Source: Polyangiaceae bacterium (GTDB lineage: Bacteria; Myxococcota_A; Polyangia; Polyangiales; Polyangiaceae). Taken from it: a DNA stretch of 64,000 bases. The notes beneath the pieces were generated by a model, which did not search any database, was not told the origin of the DNA, and saw only the letters and a program-made list of their open reading frames with translations. The stretch is from assembly GCA_016712345.1 (NCBI GenBank), contig JADJRH010000011.1, positions 3,286,001-3,350,000 of the forward strand, in the 5' to 3' direction. Positions 26,702 to 36,219 of the stretch are shown here, piece after piece. The first letter of the stretch is position 1. Every line of letters begins with the position of its first letter. The position numbers were made by a program, and so were the translations under genes.

Positions 26702-28249
26702 ATGCTCCGAGGCTTGTCGTCCCCAATTCTCCGCGCCGTGTTCGCGATGTCGCTGGTTTTGGCGCCTATCGGCTGTGAAGAACCGCCGCCGAAAGATCCG
26801 TCAAATAAGCTCGACCCGGCGGAACAGGCGAAAATTCAAAAAAGTCGCCAAAAGATCGATGGAGCGAAGGAAGCGCTCGACACCAAAAACTACGATCAAG
26901 CGCGCAAGCTGCTTCGCGAGGCGGCGGAGCTTGGCGTTGAGTCGCACAAGTTTGAGATCGAGGAAACGGCGGACAGGATCGACAAGCGCCAGGCCAAGAT
27001 GTGGGCCAATGAGTCGCACGACCTCTTTGAAGCGAAGAAATGCAAAGAGGCGTTTGACCAGCTTGCCGAGCAAATCAACGGCTTGGAGAGCGAGGCCTTC
27101 ACGCGTGAGATTCGAAAGCTCACGGGCCCCGAGGCGGCGCAATGCGCAAGCAACACGGTTGATTCGCTCATGACGGCGGACAAGTTTGCCGATGCGCGCG
27201 CGTTCGTGAATGCGGCGCCGACAAAAACGGTGCTGGGCCCGACCGGATCCAAAAAACTCGTGACGGAGTTGGATCTCGTGATCATCGAGGCGATGAAGGG
27301 CAAAGTCGCCGACGATGTGAAAAACAAGAAGTGGGGGGCGGCGCTTGAAAAGGTGGACGCCGCGGTGAAGGCGGGGAGCGCCACCGATGAGATCGCAACG
27401 CAGGTGATTGCGAGCATCCGTGACGCGGCTGCACCCGACTTGGCCGCGCAGGCGGTGAAATCAATCGGCGGCGGTGACGCGCCCAAACAGCTCGCGGCGC
27501 TCGATGCGACGATGAAGTTGCTGCGCTGGGAAACAACGGGCGCCGACGGAACACCCGCGTCGAAAGAGAAGGCGGCACCGGACGACCTTTCGAAAAAACG
27601 CGACGCGCTTGCAACGTGGGTGGAGGCGCAACGCCTAAACATCAAGATGGGGAAAAAGCCCGAAAAGAAGTACCTGCACGGCAAGGTGGCTCTCATGCCG
27701 GCAATGAAAATCGATGCGGCGTCAAAGCGCGACTTGGCGCCCGGCACCGAGTTGTGGCTGCTCGGCGTGTCGAAAGATCGAGCGCTTGTTGCCGACTCCG
27801 ACCCGGGCACGTACGCGCTGTCGCCGCAGTTTGAGCGCGCCATCGGTTGGGTGAGGTTGGATCGGCTGATGAAAGATCCAACCGTCGAATGGCTGCTACC
27901 CGATGATCAGCTCAAGGGCGAGCAAGTGTGGGGCCCGCTTCGCACAGGTGAAACGCTTTTGGAGCTTGGAACCGTGACGGAAGTGACGGGCAAAGAGATC
28001 AGTGTGAAGCGACTCACGGACGGGCAGGTTTCTAAACATCCGCGCGCAAAACTTCGCCCCGGCAAAATCGCTCTCGGTGTGAAGCTCACGGGCGTTTGCA
28101 CCAAAGACAAGCCCAAGGTGGTGACGATCGACGAGATCATTCCGCCGGGGCGCAGCGTGAAGTTCAACTGCGAAGGCAACGAAGGCATCAAGGAAGAGGT
28201 GCTCGAAAACCTTCGAACGAAGGTTGAGTTGCTTCCGAACTCCAAATAG
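26702..28249 (+). CDS. Lys/Ala-rich lipoprotein of unknown function
   Basis: 515 aa. The signal ends with lipobox PIGC (Cys about residue 25). Residues about 40-150 are helical with a TPR-like unit (AKEALDTKNYDQARKLLREAAEL). The second half is beta-rich and without recognised motifs (about 330-515), with three Cys. Probably an exported outer-membrane lipoprotein. It begins 64 nt from the divergent adenosyltransferase gene and ends at a strong hairpin shared with the convergent hydrolase gene. I do not recognise the family. Confidence 0.7.
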   Translation: MLRGLSSPILRAVFAMSLVLAPIGCEEPPPKDPSNKLDPAEQAKIQKSRQKIDGAKEALDTKNYDQARKLLREAAELGVESHKFEIEETADRIDKRQAKMWANESHDLFEAKKCKEAFDQLAEQINGLESEAFTREIRKLTGPEAAQCASNTVDSLMTADKFADARAFVNAAPTKTVLGPTGSKKLVTELDLVIIEAMKGKVADDVKNKKWGAALEKVDAAVKAGSATDEIATQVIASIRDAAAPDLAAQAVKSIGGGDAPKQLAALDATMKLLRWETTGADGTPASKEKAAPDDLSKKRDALATWVEAQRLNIKMGKKPEKKYLHGKVALMPAMKIDAASKRDLAPGTELWLLGVSKDRALVADSDPGTYALSPQFERAIGWVRLDRLMKDPTVEWLLPDDQLKGEQVWGPLRTGETLLELGTVTEVTGKEISVKRLTDGQVSKHPRAKLRPGKIALGVKLTGVCTKDKPKVVTIDEIIPPGRSVKFNCEGNEGIKEEVLENLRTKVELLPNSK

Positions 28250-28271
28250 CGGCGACTCAAAGTCGGCTTGG

Positions 28272-28306
28272 CGGCGCGTTTGACTGTGTACACAGTTGGC
28301 GCGCCG
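28272..28306. terminator. Bidirectional hairpin terminator containing ACTGTGTACACAGT
   Basis: Outer arms CGGCGCG (28272-28278) and CGCGCCG (28300-28306) enclose a perfect 14-bp palindrome ACTGTGTACACAGT (28283-28296). It lies between convergent genes and is followed by a T-rich stretch on the plus strand. Probably terminates both. Confidence 0.7.
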
Positions 28307-28319
28307 TGATTGCTTTTGT

Positions 28320-29213
28320 TTACGCGGTCTTTGGAAGGCGTTCGAGGAACCCTGCGGTGATTTCGGCCCATTCTGAGGGCCTTTCGAGCATGGGGTAATG
28401 GCCGAGATCGCTGAGCCAGGTGAGCTTGGCGGTGGGAATTTCGGCCGTGATTGTTTCGGCCATGAGCGGCACGGCGATGGGATCTTGTTGGCCCCACACC
28501 ACATGCGCGGGACGCGACCAGCGCGTGAGCGCTCCGATCCAGCGTTCGCGAAAGCGTATCCGTTCATCCAGATACACGGATATTTCAGGGAGGCGAAGAT
28601 TGCCCCCGGCGTGCTGGATGCCCGCCCACATCGCGTCGAGTTCGTCGTCTGAAACGGACCCACCCGAACCGAGGATCCGGCGGATCTGAAGGCGAAAGAT
28701 GAAGCGATTGGCGAGGCGCGCGAACACGGGCCCAAAATTTTTGTGGAGCAGAATCTTCTGCGACGGCTGGAGGTGGGCAAGTTCGCGATGCATGCTGCCG
28801 TTGGTCAACGTGAGCGACAGAAGATCGACGCTGAGAAGACCGCGTTCGCGGCGCGCGCATAGTTCGGTGGCAACGCTTGTCCCGTAGTCGTGCGCAAGCA
28901 GATGACCGCGCGACAGGCCCAGCGCCTGCCACACCATGACCGCCATGTCGGCCTGTTCAACGAGCGAATACGAGTAGTTGTCGGGCTTGTCGGAAAAGCC
29001 GAAGCCGATGTGATCGTGCATGATCACGCGATGCTTCTCCGCGAGACGGGGCAACGCGAGATGGAAATCGAACGATGAGCTTGGGAAACCGTGGAGGATC
29101 AGAAGCGGTTCGGCATCACGCGGGCCCGCGTCGACGACAAACACGGTGCGACCGAGAAGGCGTAAGAACTGTCCGCGCGCGCGCCACTCGGAGAGCGCTG
29201 TGGGCATCTTCAT
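28320..29213 (-). CDS. Alpha/beta hydrolase, haloalkane dehalogenase/epoxide hydrolase-like
   Basis: 297 aa. Oxyanion region HGFPSSSFDFH (about residues 41-51). The nucleophile elbow AHDYGTSVA (about 118-126) has Asp instead of Ser, as in haloalkane dehalogenases, epoxide hydrolases and the MEST group. The catalytic base is in LSDLGHYPMLERP. Asp nucleophiles form a covalent ester that water hydrolyses. HDYG, rather than the QDWGG of dehalogenases or HDWGG of epoxide hydrolases, makes MEST-like most similar, but the substrate is unknown. Cytoplasmic. Single gene, convergent with 26702. Confidence 0.85.
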   Translation of the reverse strand: MKMPTALSEWRARGQFLRLLGRTVFVVDAGPRDAEPLLILHGFPSSSFDFHLALPRLAEKHRVIMHDHIGFGFSDKPDNYSYSLVEQADMAVMVWQALGLSRGHLLAHDYGTSVATELCARRERGLLSVDLLSLTLTNGSMHRELAHLQPSQKILLHKNFGPVFARLANRFIFRLQIRRILGSGGSVSDDELDAMWAGIQHAGGNLRLPEISVYLDERIRFRERWIGALTRWSRPAHVVWGQQDPIAVPLMAETITAEIPTAKLTWLSDLGHYPMLERPSEWAEITAGFLERLPKTA

Positions 29214-29280
29214 GGCGGCGGCATGCTAACCCGAATTGTGCTGGGGACCGACCGGCGAATCGTGCGCGATGTGTCGAGGG

Positions 29281-30738
29281 CTAGCCTCGGCGGTGCGTAC
29301 TCGGAACCGGTTCGAGATCGCGCGGCGATGCAGGGGAAACGCTGGCGGGGTCGTCTTCGAGGTGGCCTGCCCAGCGGCGTTCGAGCACTTTGCGGTCGAC
29401 CCCGATGAGCCGCGCCGCCGCGGTCTTATTGCCACCGCAGGACTCAATGGCGTGATGCAACACGGCTCGTTCAATGACGCGAAGCTTGGATCCGAGCCGT
29501 TCGGGTAGCGCCAAAATGATTCGCGCGAGCTTGTCGATCTCGGTTGTCGCATCGAGGTTCGGTCGTTCGCGCGCGTGTTCTTCAAGCGTACGCTGGTCGA
29601 TGAGGTCTTCGTCGGCGAGGAGCACCAAACGCTCGACGAGGTTTCGCAGCTCGCGAACATTTCCGGGCCAGGGGCGACGAATGAGCCATTCAATGGCGTC
29701 GTCGGTGAAGCGGAGTTTGCGCTGAAATTCGCCTGCGAACGCGTTGAGAAGCGCAACAATGTCGTCGTCGCCCCGCTCCGCGAGCGAAGGGATGTAGATG
29801 CTCACCACGTTGAGGCGGTAAAAGAGGTCTTCGCGAAAGCGGCCTTCGGCCATTCGCTTTTCGAGGTCAACGTGGGTGGCGGCAACAACCCGGGCGCGGA
29901 GCGTGATTTCTTGCTCTGCGCCGAGAGGGCGAAACCTTCGATCTTCGAGAACGCGTAGGAGTTTTGCTTGAAGCTCGATCGGCATCTCGGCGATTTCGTC
30001 GAAGAGAATGGTGCCGGCGCCGGCGAGTTCCAATTGGCCGCGACTGCGTTTGTCGGCGCCGGTGAATGCGCCTTTTTCGTGGCCAAAAATGAGCGATTCA
30101 ATGAGCGTTCCGGGGAGGGCCGAACAGTTCATTGCAACGAACGGCTCGGTGCGGCGCGACGACATCTCGTGAAGCGCTCGCGCGACCATTTCTTTTCCGG
30201 TGCCCGTTTCACCGCGAACGAGCACGGTGGATGGAGAGTCTGCGACACGCTCGATCTTGCGCCGCATGCGATCGATCTCGGGTGACGAGCCTAGGATCGC
30301 GCGCGTTCCATACGTGCGGTCCACGCGTTCTCGCAGGCGCGCAACTTCGCCGCGCAATGCGAGACGCTCACGCTGGCCCTCAATGATCGGGAGGAGCATC
30401 TCCGGGCCAAGCTCTTCTTTGAGAACGTAGTCCTGCGCTCCGAGGCGCATGGCCTCGCGGATCTCGGCCAGCTCGTTGACACTTGTGACAACGATTGCCG
30501 GAGTGGTGCGGCCCGAGGTGCGCACGCGGCGCAGGATCTCAAGACCGCCGCGATCGCGCAGATCGCTCGGGTTGAGGCGAACATCAAGGAGGAGCAGATC
30601 GGGGTGATGGCGCTCGACGGAAGCAAGCGCCTCGTCGACGCTCGACGCCTCCACACATTCAATGTCGGTGAGTACCGAGAGGTAGTCTTTAAGGACTTTG
30701 CGAGCGCTGCGTTGATCGTCAACGATGAGAATTTTCAT
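29281..30738 (-). CDS. Sigma-54-dependent response regulator (NtrC family)
   Basis: 485 aa. REC domain with phospho-acceptor Asp52 (LLLLDVRL), AAA+ domain with Walker A GETGTGKE (176-183) and the sigma-54 contact loop GAFTGA (223-228), then a C-terminal Fis-type HTH (GGNKTAAARLIGVDRKVL). It should bind upstream activating sites and open sigma-54 promoters when phosphorylated. The gene overlaps the histidine kinase gene by 4 nt (ATGA), so the two are a coupled two-component system. The tail is disordered and Pro-rich. The target genes cannot be read from the window. Confidence 0.95.
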   Translation of the reverse strand: MKILIVDDQRSARKVLKDYLSVLTDIECVEASSVDEALASVERHHPDLLLLDVRLNPSDLRDRGGLEILRRVRTSGRTTPAIVVTSVNELAEIREAMRLGAQDYVLKEELGPEMLLPIIEGQRERLALRGEVARLRERVDRTYGTRAILGSSPEIDRMRRKIERVADSPSTVLVRGETGTGKEMVARALHEMSSRRTEPFVAMNCSALPGTLIESLIFGHEKGAFTGADKRSRGQLELAGAGTILFDEIAEMPIELQAKLLRVLEDRRFRPLGAEQEITLRARVVAATHVDLEKRMAEGRFREDLFYRLNVVSIYIPSLAERGDDDIVALLNAFAGEFQRKLRFTDDAIEWLIRRPWPGNVRELRNLVERLVLLADEDLIDQRTLEEHARERPNLDATTEIDKLARIILALPERLGSKLRVIERAVLHHAIESCGGNKTAAARLIGVDRKVLERRWAGHLEDDPASVSPASPRDLEPVPSTHRRG

Positions 30739-33071
30739 CCGGCCTCGGCGGTGGGTTCATCCACTGCGTGCGGCGGAAAAGAAGGAGGCGTGTCGAGCAC
30801 ATCCACTTTGGGAATGGTGATCACGAAGCGTGTCACTCCTTCGCGGCGCTCAGGATCAATCGACCATCCGTGAGCACGCACGATTCGGTGCGCGATTGCC
30901 AATCCGAGACCGGTTCCGCGTTTCTTTGTGGTGAACCAGGGCGCAAACAACTGCCCAGGTTCGCACGAAAAGCCGCTCCCTGTATCCCAAACTGTCAATG
31001 TGCCGCGGGCACCGCCGCCGGACCAACAGATCCCAACTTCACCGTCGTCTCCAGCGGCGTCGATCGCGTTGGAAACGAGGTTTACGAGAATCTGGGTGGC
31101 CTGGTCCGGGTCACATCGAATGGTGAGCGGCCCGCTTGTCTCTATCACCAGGCGGCGCGGACCGAGCTGATCGCGAAGGAGCATTTCAACTTTGGAAGCG
31201 AGGTCGGCAACGCTCGCCGATCGACGATCGATCCGCGTGGAAACGACCTTTCGAAGCCCTGAAACCAGCCGCTCCAGGCGTTCGACCTCTTCACATCCGA
31301 TGTCGATTTCTTCTTCGTCGAGGCGATCTTTTTTGCGCGAGAAAATGGAGCGGAAAAAGTTGATTGGGTAGCGCACTTCGTGGGCGATTTCGGCCGCGAC
31401 CGTTTCAACGAGAGCGACGCGTTCGTTGTGCCACGCAGCCGCCTGCTCGCGGCGCCGTTGTTCGAGTTCGGCGTAGCTCCGCGCGTGGGCCATCGCGAGC
31501 GCGGCAAGGTTGGCGATCGTCCTGAGAAGGTCGATGTCTTCACTCGTGAAGAGCGCTCCGCCGGGTTTGCCACCGAGGTGAAGCTGCCCGAGAAGGACGC
31601 CGTTCCACATCACGTCGAGGTACAACTCGCTTCGTCGCGTAACGGCTGGGCGATAGCCGCTTTCCTGCATGTTCGTCGCATCGGGATCTTCGGGCGGCTC
31701 GCTCAAGTCCGTTCGAAACTCGATGACTTCACACGGAAGCCAGCGCCGCACAGTGCGCTCTACAGCGGACGCCACACCTTCGGGCGAAGACATGAGAAGC
31801 AGCTCCGCGGACAACTGCTCAACGGTGGGCTTGTACTCAGCGCGCGCCGGGAAAAGGCTGCGATCGCCCGCGTTGAGAACGATTGTGACAAGGACCGCGG
31901 CAACCGTGGCGCCGGCCGTTGCCCCGAGCGTTGCGACTTTGAACGGCACGTCGCCGAGCCACGCGACGAGAATGGCGGCGACAACGATGCCACCGACGCC
32001 GCCCGCCGCAGCAAGCGCCATGCGCGTGTGGATGCGCGGCAAAACGCGGCGTGAGCCCCACAAATTGTAGCGAATGAACGCCAGGAAAGTGGCGAGGGGC
32101 GAAAGGAGGAACAGCGGCAACGCGCAGAGGATGGTGGTCGATCCGGGGATGCCCGCCAGGGCAAGAAGGAAGGCTACGCCGATGGGTGCGTGCGCCGGGA
32201 CCATGGCGCCGACGAGCATGCGCAGCGCTTTGCGGCGCGGTCCCTTTGCTCGCGCGAATCGGTAAAGGATCGCGGACGCAAAAAAGATGAACGATACGCC
32301 GAGGAGGACCGCACACACGTTTCGAAGGCCGACGGTGCTTGCTCCAACGGCGTGCGCGACGAGCAGCGCGGCGGCGAGCGAAACGCCGACTCCGTAGGCC
32401 GCTGGAACGAGCCATCGGCGGCGCTCCAGAACAGCCGCGTCGTCCGGGAGGCGCAGCGGAAGGATGAAACATCCGAGCGGACCGATTGCGTACGCGAGGT
32501 GGAACAGCGGAACGAAGAGGCGGCTCGTGTGGTAGTCGAAAAGCGTAAATAGAAAGAGCGCGTACCAGGCCGACGAGAAGGCGAACGTCCGCGAGAGGCG
32601 GCCGCGGGGGCTCGCGAGCAATGCGGTCACGCCCGCCGCAACAAACGCGGCTCCGATAATGAGTGGCATCCCCGCGAACAGCCACCAGGCGAGCGGCGAG
32701 AGCGGTTGTACGGGCAGGTCGACGCACAAGGGTTTGGGCTGCCGGCGCGTCTCAAAGCAGGCGTGCACAAGGCCGCCCTGCCCGGCGCGCTCGGCGGCGC
32801 TGTCAAGAGCCTTTGCGCGGACTTTACCGGGTTCGCCGGAGAGGTCTCGGTTGCCGACCGACACAAGGCGATCGGGGAACGCAAGCCCTTGCCGGAACCC
32901 GGGCCACGACGGAAGACCGAGACTCGACACCACCCCGTCGGCGTCCAGCAGAACACCGGGGAACGGTTTTCGATAGTAGCCGGTGGCGGAGAGCCCGATC
33001 ACGGCCATGACCGCGACGGTCCCAATCATGGCGATGTAAAAGGCCCAACGCCGTCGCAAGCGGAGATTCAT
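30735..33071 (-). CDS. Membrane sensor histidine kinase with GAF-like domain
   Basis: 778 aa. An N-terminal membrane helix, then an extracytoplasmic segment (residues about 30-125), then about eight further membrane helices up to about residue 385. A GAF-like region (about 410-540) precedes a HisKA domain with the phospho-His in EIAHEVRYP (about 563) and a HATPase domain with N box LVNLVSNAIDA, G1 DTGSGF and G2 GTGLGLAIAH. Its kinase passes phosphate to the adjacent NtrC-type regulator. The input signal is unknown. It is the first gene of the pair; the promoter is likely in 33072-33277. Confidence 0.92.
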   Translation of the reverse strand: MNLRLRRRWAFYIAMIGTVAVMAVIGLSATGYYRKPFPGVLLDADGVVSSLGLPSWPGFRQGLAFPDRLVSVGNRDLSGEPGKVRAKALDSAAERAGQGGLVHACFETRRQPKPLCVDLPVQPLSPLAWWLFAGMPLIIGAAFVAAGVTALLASPRGRLSRTFAFSSAWYALFLFTLFDYHTSRLFVPLFHLAYAIGPLGCFILPLRLPDDAAVLERRRWLVPAAYGVGVSLAAALLVAHAVGASTVGLRNVCAVLLGVSFIFFASAILYRFARAKGPRRKALRMLVGAMVPAHAPIGVAFLLALAGIPGSTTILCALPLFLLSPLATFLAFIRYNLWGSRRVLPRIHTRMALAAAGGVGGIVVAAILVAWLGDVPFKVATLGATAGATVAAVLVTIVLNAGDRSLFPARAEYKPTVEQLSAELLLMSSPEGVASAVERTVRRWLPCEVIEFRTDLSEPPEDPDATNMQESGYRPAVTRRSELYLDVMWNGVLLGQLHLGGKPGGALFTSEDIDLLRTIANLAALAMAHARSYAELEQRRREQAAAWHNERVALVETVAAEIAHEVRYPINFFRSIFSRKKDRLDEEEIDIGCEEVERLERLVSGLRKVVSTRIDRRSASVADLASKVEMLLRDQLGPRRLVIETSGPLTIRCDPDQATQILVNLVSNAIDAAGDDGEVGICWSGGGARGTLTVWDTGSGFSCEPGQLFAPWFTTKKRGTGLGLAIAHRIVRAHGWSIDPERREGVTRFVITIPKVDVLDTPPSFPPHAVDEPTAEAG

Positions 33072-33277
33072 GGCGACACGTGGGAGCGGGCACTGAGAAG
33101 AACCCGCGCTGATCGTCTACGACCGTACGCCATCGCGAGCGATTTGTGTACGCCGAGTTCACAACGGAGCCGGGTCGCGCCCTTTTTTTGTATCCCCTCG
33201 TCCTACATCCCGTCGTCCCGAGTGTCAGAAGTTTGGGTTCCCGGTTCGACTCCTTCGTGCGGAATATTTCGTGGGTT

Positions 33278-35059
33278 TCAGACGGTCATTTCCGACGGCG
33301 CCACAAAAACGCGCGCTCCCAGATCGAGCCAAGCGCGTTCGATCGCGGGGTTTCGTTCAATGTGGAGCAACCAACTCGCGATCTCGGCACGAATGGACGT
33401 TGACGGGCGCTCCGAAGCGTCCAGGCACGAACGCAACACGATGGTCACTTGCCTTGCGAGAGCACCCGCCGGAACTGCCGAAGCGCGGCTCGGATGGCGG
33501 GCGACAAGGCGTATGTGTCGCACGATCGCGCGCACAGCGTGAGCGAGATACGCGTCGCGCAGAACGAGGTGGAGCACCCACGCACGCAGCGCGTGAGAAG
33601 GCGTGCGCGCAGCGGTTCCACGTTCGACCTCGGCCATTTGCAAGGTGTACACGCGAGCAGCATGGACGGCGCCGATGCGTACCAACGCCCATGCGATAGG
33701 ACACACCGCTGCCATGCACGCCAGGGCCGCGGAGAGCGCCCCGTAACCGTGTTTGGCGTTGTGTCGGTCGGCGTCACGCGCCGCGGGCAACGTGTCGTGC
33801 GGGTCGGCGAACGGTTCGAACGCGGCGTCCGCCACGGGATTCACGTCGAGCGCAGTTTGTTCGAGCAGGGCGTGGATTTCGGCAACACGGAGTGCCGGGT
33901 TTTTCGCCAGGATGAGGAGCACGACACCGGCGGCCACAGCGGAAGCGCCGCTCGATTCTGCGTGACTCAAACGGCCGTGGTCACCGAGGGCGTAGGCGAT
34001 GTCGTCGCCCGGGGCGAGAACGCGGACACCGGGGCCTCGATTGGCGAACGGGCGCGCTCGCTTTTTTCGATCGCGATAGAAGAACCAGCCGCCGCGCTGC
34101 GACCCCGGCGCAATGCAAACGACGCGCGGATCGGCCGCGGGTTCCGCGATCGACAACGACAAGCTGGCGTGCACCGACGATGGGGGACTTGATGTGTCGC
34201 GCCCTGTTGGGAGAAGCACCACCGTTCCGCGTCCGGCGCGGCCGAAACGCCGGGCGAACTCGATCGCGTCGTCGAGGAGCGGACTCGTTGTGCCTTCGAT
34301 GTACGTGGCGCAGACGATCGCGTCGGCCCCGTCGTCGACTGCGCGAACGATCGCGAGGGGCAGTGAAACGACCGAAATTCCAGGCTTCGGAATCAGGTAG
34401 AGCCGCGGCGAAGAATCGGGGGCTACGCCGCGGAAAGGAGGCGTTGCGCGCGGCGCGCCCGACGCCCACGCGACCATCAGAGTGCCGTGCGTGTGGGCGC
34501 GCGGCGCGCGTTCGAGATCGATGAGAACCTCGCGGTCCAGGCCGAGCGCGTGGGCCCCGGCGGCGTCGTCGTCAATCACAGCGAGGCGAGTGCCAGCGCC
34601 CGTTCCGGTGAATCCGCGATCGACGTCGAGCCCTCCCGCGCCCGATCCGAGGAACCAACTCCCACCGGAGCGCGGCTCGACAGCCGACGTCGGCTCGCGG
34701 TGTGGCCAGTCTGTCGGGCGCGCCAAGCGGGCGCCTACGCTCGAAAACGGGGGCGCCCACGCTTGCGATTCGACGACGGCCGACGTGGCGTAGCGCACCG
34801 GCAGGCGCGCGGCGCGCATCTCGCGATCAAACTCGTCGACGGCGATGGGCGCGCGCGTCGTGACGCGAAACCAATGGAGCGGAGGGCGCTGGATGATGCA
34901 GCGGGCGTCGACAACGCTCGGCGCGAGCGCGCAGAGCTTCTCGGCAGTGAGCGCGCGCGTGCCGGCCACAACGAAGTCGGTGCCTGCGTACACATGGGCG
35001 GTGGGCGGCGCGGCGGGCCGATAGTCGAAATCCCACGCCGGTCGCTCGGGTGTGCTCAC
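33278..35059 (-). CDS. Subtilisin-like (S8) serine protease with unusual surroundings
   Basis: 593 aa from GTG 35059, which overlaps the TGA of the upstream gene (GTGA), indicating translational coupling. Residues about 1-150 are an unassigned N-terminal region. The catalytic Asp lies in AVIDDD (about 160-165), His in HTHGT (about 190) and Ser in SGASAVAAG (about 371). The usual G-T-S-x-A is here G-A-S-A. No signal peptide is visible, so it may be cytoplasmic, as maturation proteases of peptide natural products are. The last 200 residues are Arg/Ala-rich and helical. Function is inferred from context only: it sits directly after an isoprenoid-synthase-like gene. Confidence 0.8.
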   Translation of the reverse strand: MSTPERPAWDFDYRPAAPPTAHVYAGTDFVVAGTRALTAEKLCALAPSVVDARCIIQRPPLHWFRVTTRAPIAVDEFDREMRAARLPVRYATSAVVESQAWAPPFSSVGARLARPTDWPHREPTSAVEPRSGGSWFLGSGAGGLDVDRGFTGTGAGTRLAVIDDDAAGAHALGLDREVLIDLERAPRAHTHGTLMVAWASGAPRATPPFRGVAPDSSPRLYLIPKPGISVVSLPLAIVRAVDDGADAIVCATYIEGTTSPLLDDAIEFARRFGRAGRGTVVLLPTGRDTSSPPSSVHASLSLSIAEPAADPRVVCIAPGSQRGGWFFYRDRKKRARPFANRGPGVRVLAPGDDIAYALGDHGRLSHAESSGASAVAAGVVLLILAKNPALRVAEIHALLEQTALDVNPVADAAFEPFADPHDTLPAARDADRHNAKHGYGALSAALACMAAVCPIAWALVRIGAVHAARVYTLQMAEVERGTAARTPSHALRAWVLHLVLRDAYLAHAVRAIVRHIRLVARHPSRASAVPAGALARQVTIVLRSCLDASERPSTSIRAEIASWLLHIERNPAIERAWLDLGARVFVAPSEMTV

Positions 35060-36027
35060 ACTTTCACTGCCAAAACGGCGCGTGCCCACGGGGCCAAGGC
35101 GTGCGCGCGGTTGACGTAGCCGGCGTGTTTCGATTCGCGCTCGGCGAGATCTTCGAGCGCGCGGGCGCGATCGCTCGCCCAAGTGCTCGCGCGCCTCGAT
35201 CCCACACCGCGCGCACGTCTCGCAGCGGCGTGAAAATGAAAGCGTGCGCGGCGCAACATGCGGGTGAGAACGCCCGAGACGTGCACTTCGGCGCGCCGGC
35301 CGACCGGATCGGTTGCGACGCCGCGCGCGGGCGGTCGCAATGCCGATCGAGCCAGCGAAAGGGCCCACGACCGCCCGCGCGCGGCGTCATCCTCCCAATC
35401 GACGACGTCGTCGTAGATCTGGAGTGCAAGCGCGATATCGAGAACGGCGCGGCGAATGCTTTCACACGCCGCGGGGTCCATCCCGGCGCGCTCGGCGAGC
35501 ATCGTGGTTGCAACGAGGCCCGGCTGTTGTTTTCGCTCGCTGACGCTTTCGTACGTGCCGAAATCGACGGCGCTGCCACCCGCCACCATGTCGTGCTCGT
35601 CGGCGATCGCGGCGCGCAGCTCACGGTCGGCGGCAAGCGCGGTTCGAATGGCCTCGCGGCTTCCCGAAAGCATCACGAGTTGTTCGTTGCGCACTTCACG
35701 AGCGGCGGAGAGCACACGTTCAAGCGCGGCCGATGATTGAACTTGGCCGTCCTCCACCCGGTCGCGGCCCATGGCTTCGATCACCGCCAGCGCGTGCGCA
35801 TACAGCGCATGCTCCACGGCGGACCGGGGCACGTTTGGCATCGCTTCGGCGAACATGGCCGGTGCGGCGAGCGTGATCTCGTTCGTGAAAACGGCGCTCC
35901 ACGGAACGTAGGGCTCGGGCGCAAAGCCGAGCGTGTACGAAAGACGGCGAGCCTCGTCGCGCAAAGTGCCCGCGAGAGCGTTGCAAAATTCGGCAAAAAA
36001 ACCGTCAACCCAAAGAAGTGCGCTCAT
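35056..36027 (-). CDS. Class I isoprenoid synthase-like protein
   Basis: 323 aa, all-helical. LQIYDDVVDWEDD (about residues 202-214) matches the second Asp-rich motif of trans-prenyltransferases and terpene synthases. The place of the first motif is taken by RDRVEDGQ (about 85-92), a weak variant. ERKQQPGLV lies between them. The fold is predicted with good confidence, but diphosphate chemistry is uncertain because the first motif is incomplete. Its stop overlaps the start of the S8 protease gene. Upstream (192 nt) is a 116-residue ORF. The same strand and close spacing suggest one operon. Confidence 0.75.
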   Translation of the reverse strand: MSALLWVDGFFAEFCNALAGTLRDEARRLSYTLGFAPEPYVPWSAVFTNEITLAAPAMFAEAMPNVPRSAVEHALYAHALAVIEAMGRDRVEDGQVQSSAALERVLSAAREVRNEQLVMLSGSREAIRTALAADRELRAAIADEHDMVAGGSAVDFGTYESVSERKQQPGLVATTMLAERAGMDPAACESIRRAVLDIALALQIYDDVVDWEDDAARGRSWALSLARSALRPPARGVATDPVGRRAEVHVSGVLTRMLRRARFHFHAAARRARGVGSRRASTWASDRARALEDLAERESKHAGYVNRAHALAPWARAVLAVKV

Positions 36028-36219
36028 AGATGCCTCATCGAGCGCCTGCCCTCAACGGAGCGGCAAACCGCTTCCGACGAGCACCGGCGAACCTGGTGAT
36101 CGGCGTGTCTCGTTTCACCGCCCGCACGGCCGGCTGGGCAACCCGAACGGGGCCACGCAACGCGGTTCAAGTTCGAAGAGCGACGGTGCATCAGGGCGCG
36201 CCGAAAGCGCGTGCCCCGG

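Noticed and set aside
33195..33262. tRNA-like segment (CCCGGTTCGACTCC resembles a T-arm)
   Set aside because: No matching acceptor, D-arm or anticodon stem could be folded around it, and it lies in the upstream region of the histidine kinase gene.
33278..35368. Longer start of the S8 protease (696 aa)
   Set aside because: The extra 103 residues are Arg-rich shadow sequence over the isoprenoid-synthase-like gene; the GTGA overlap at 35059 is the natural start.
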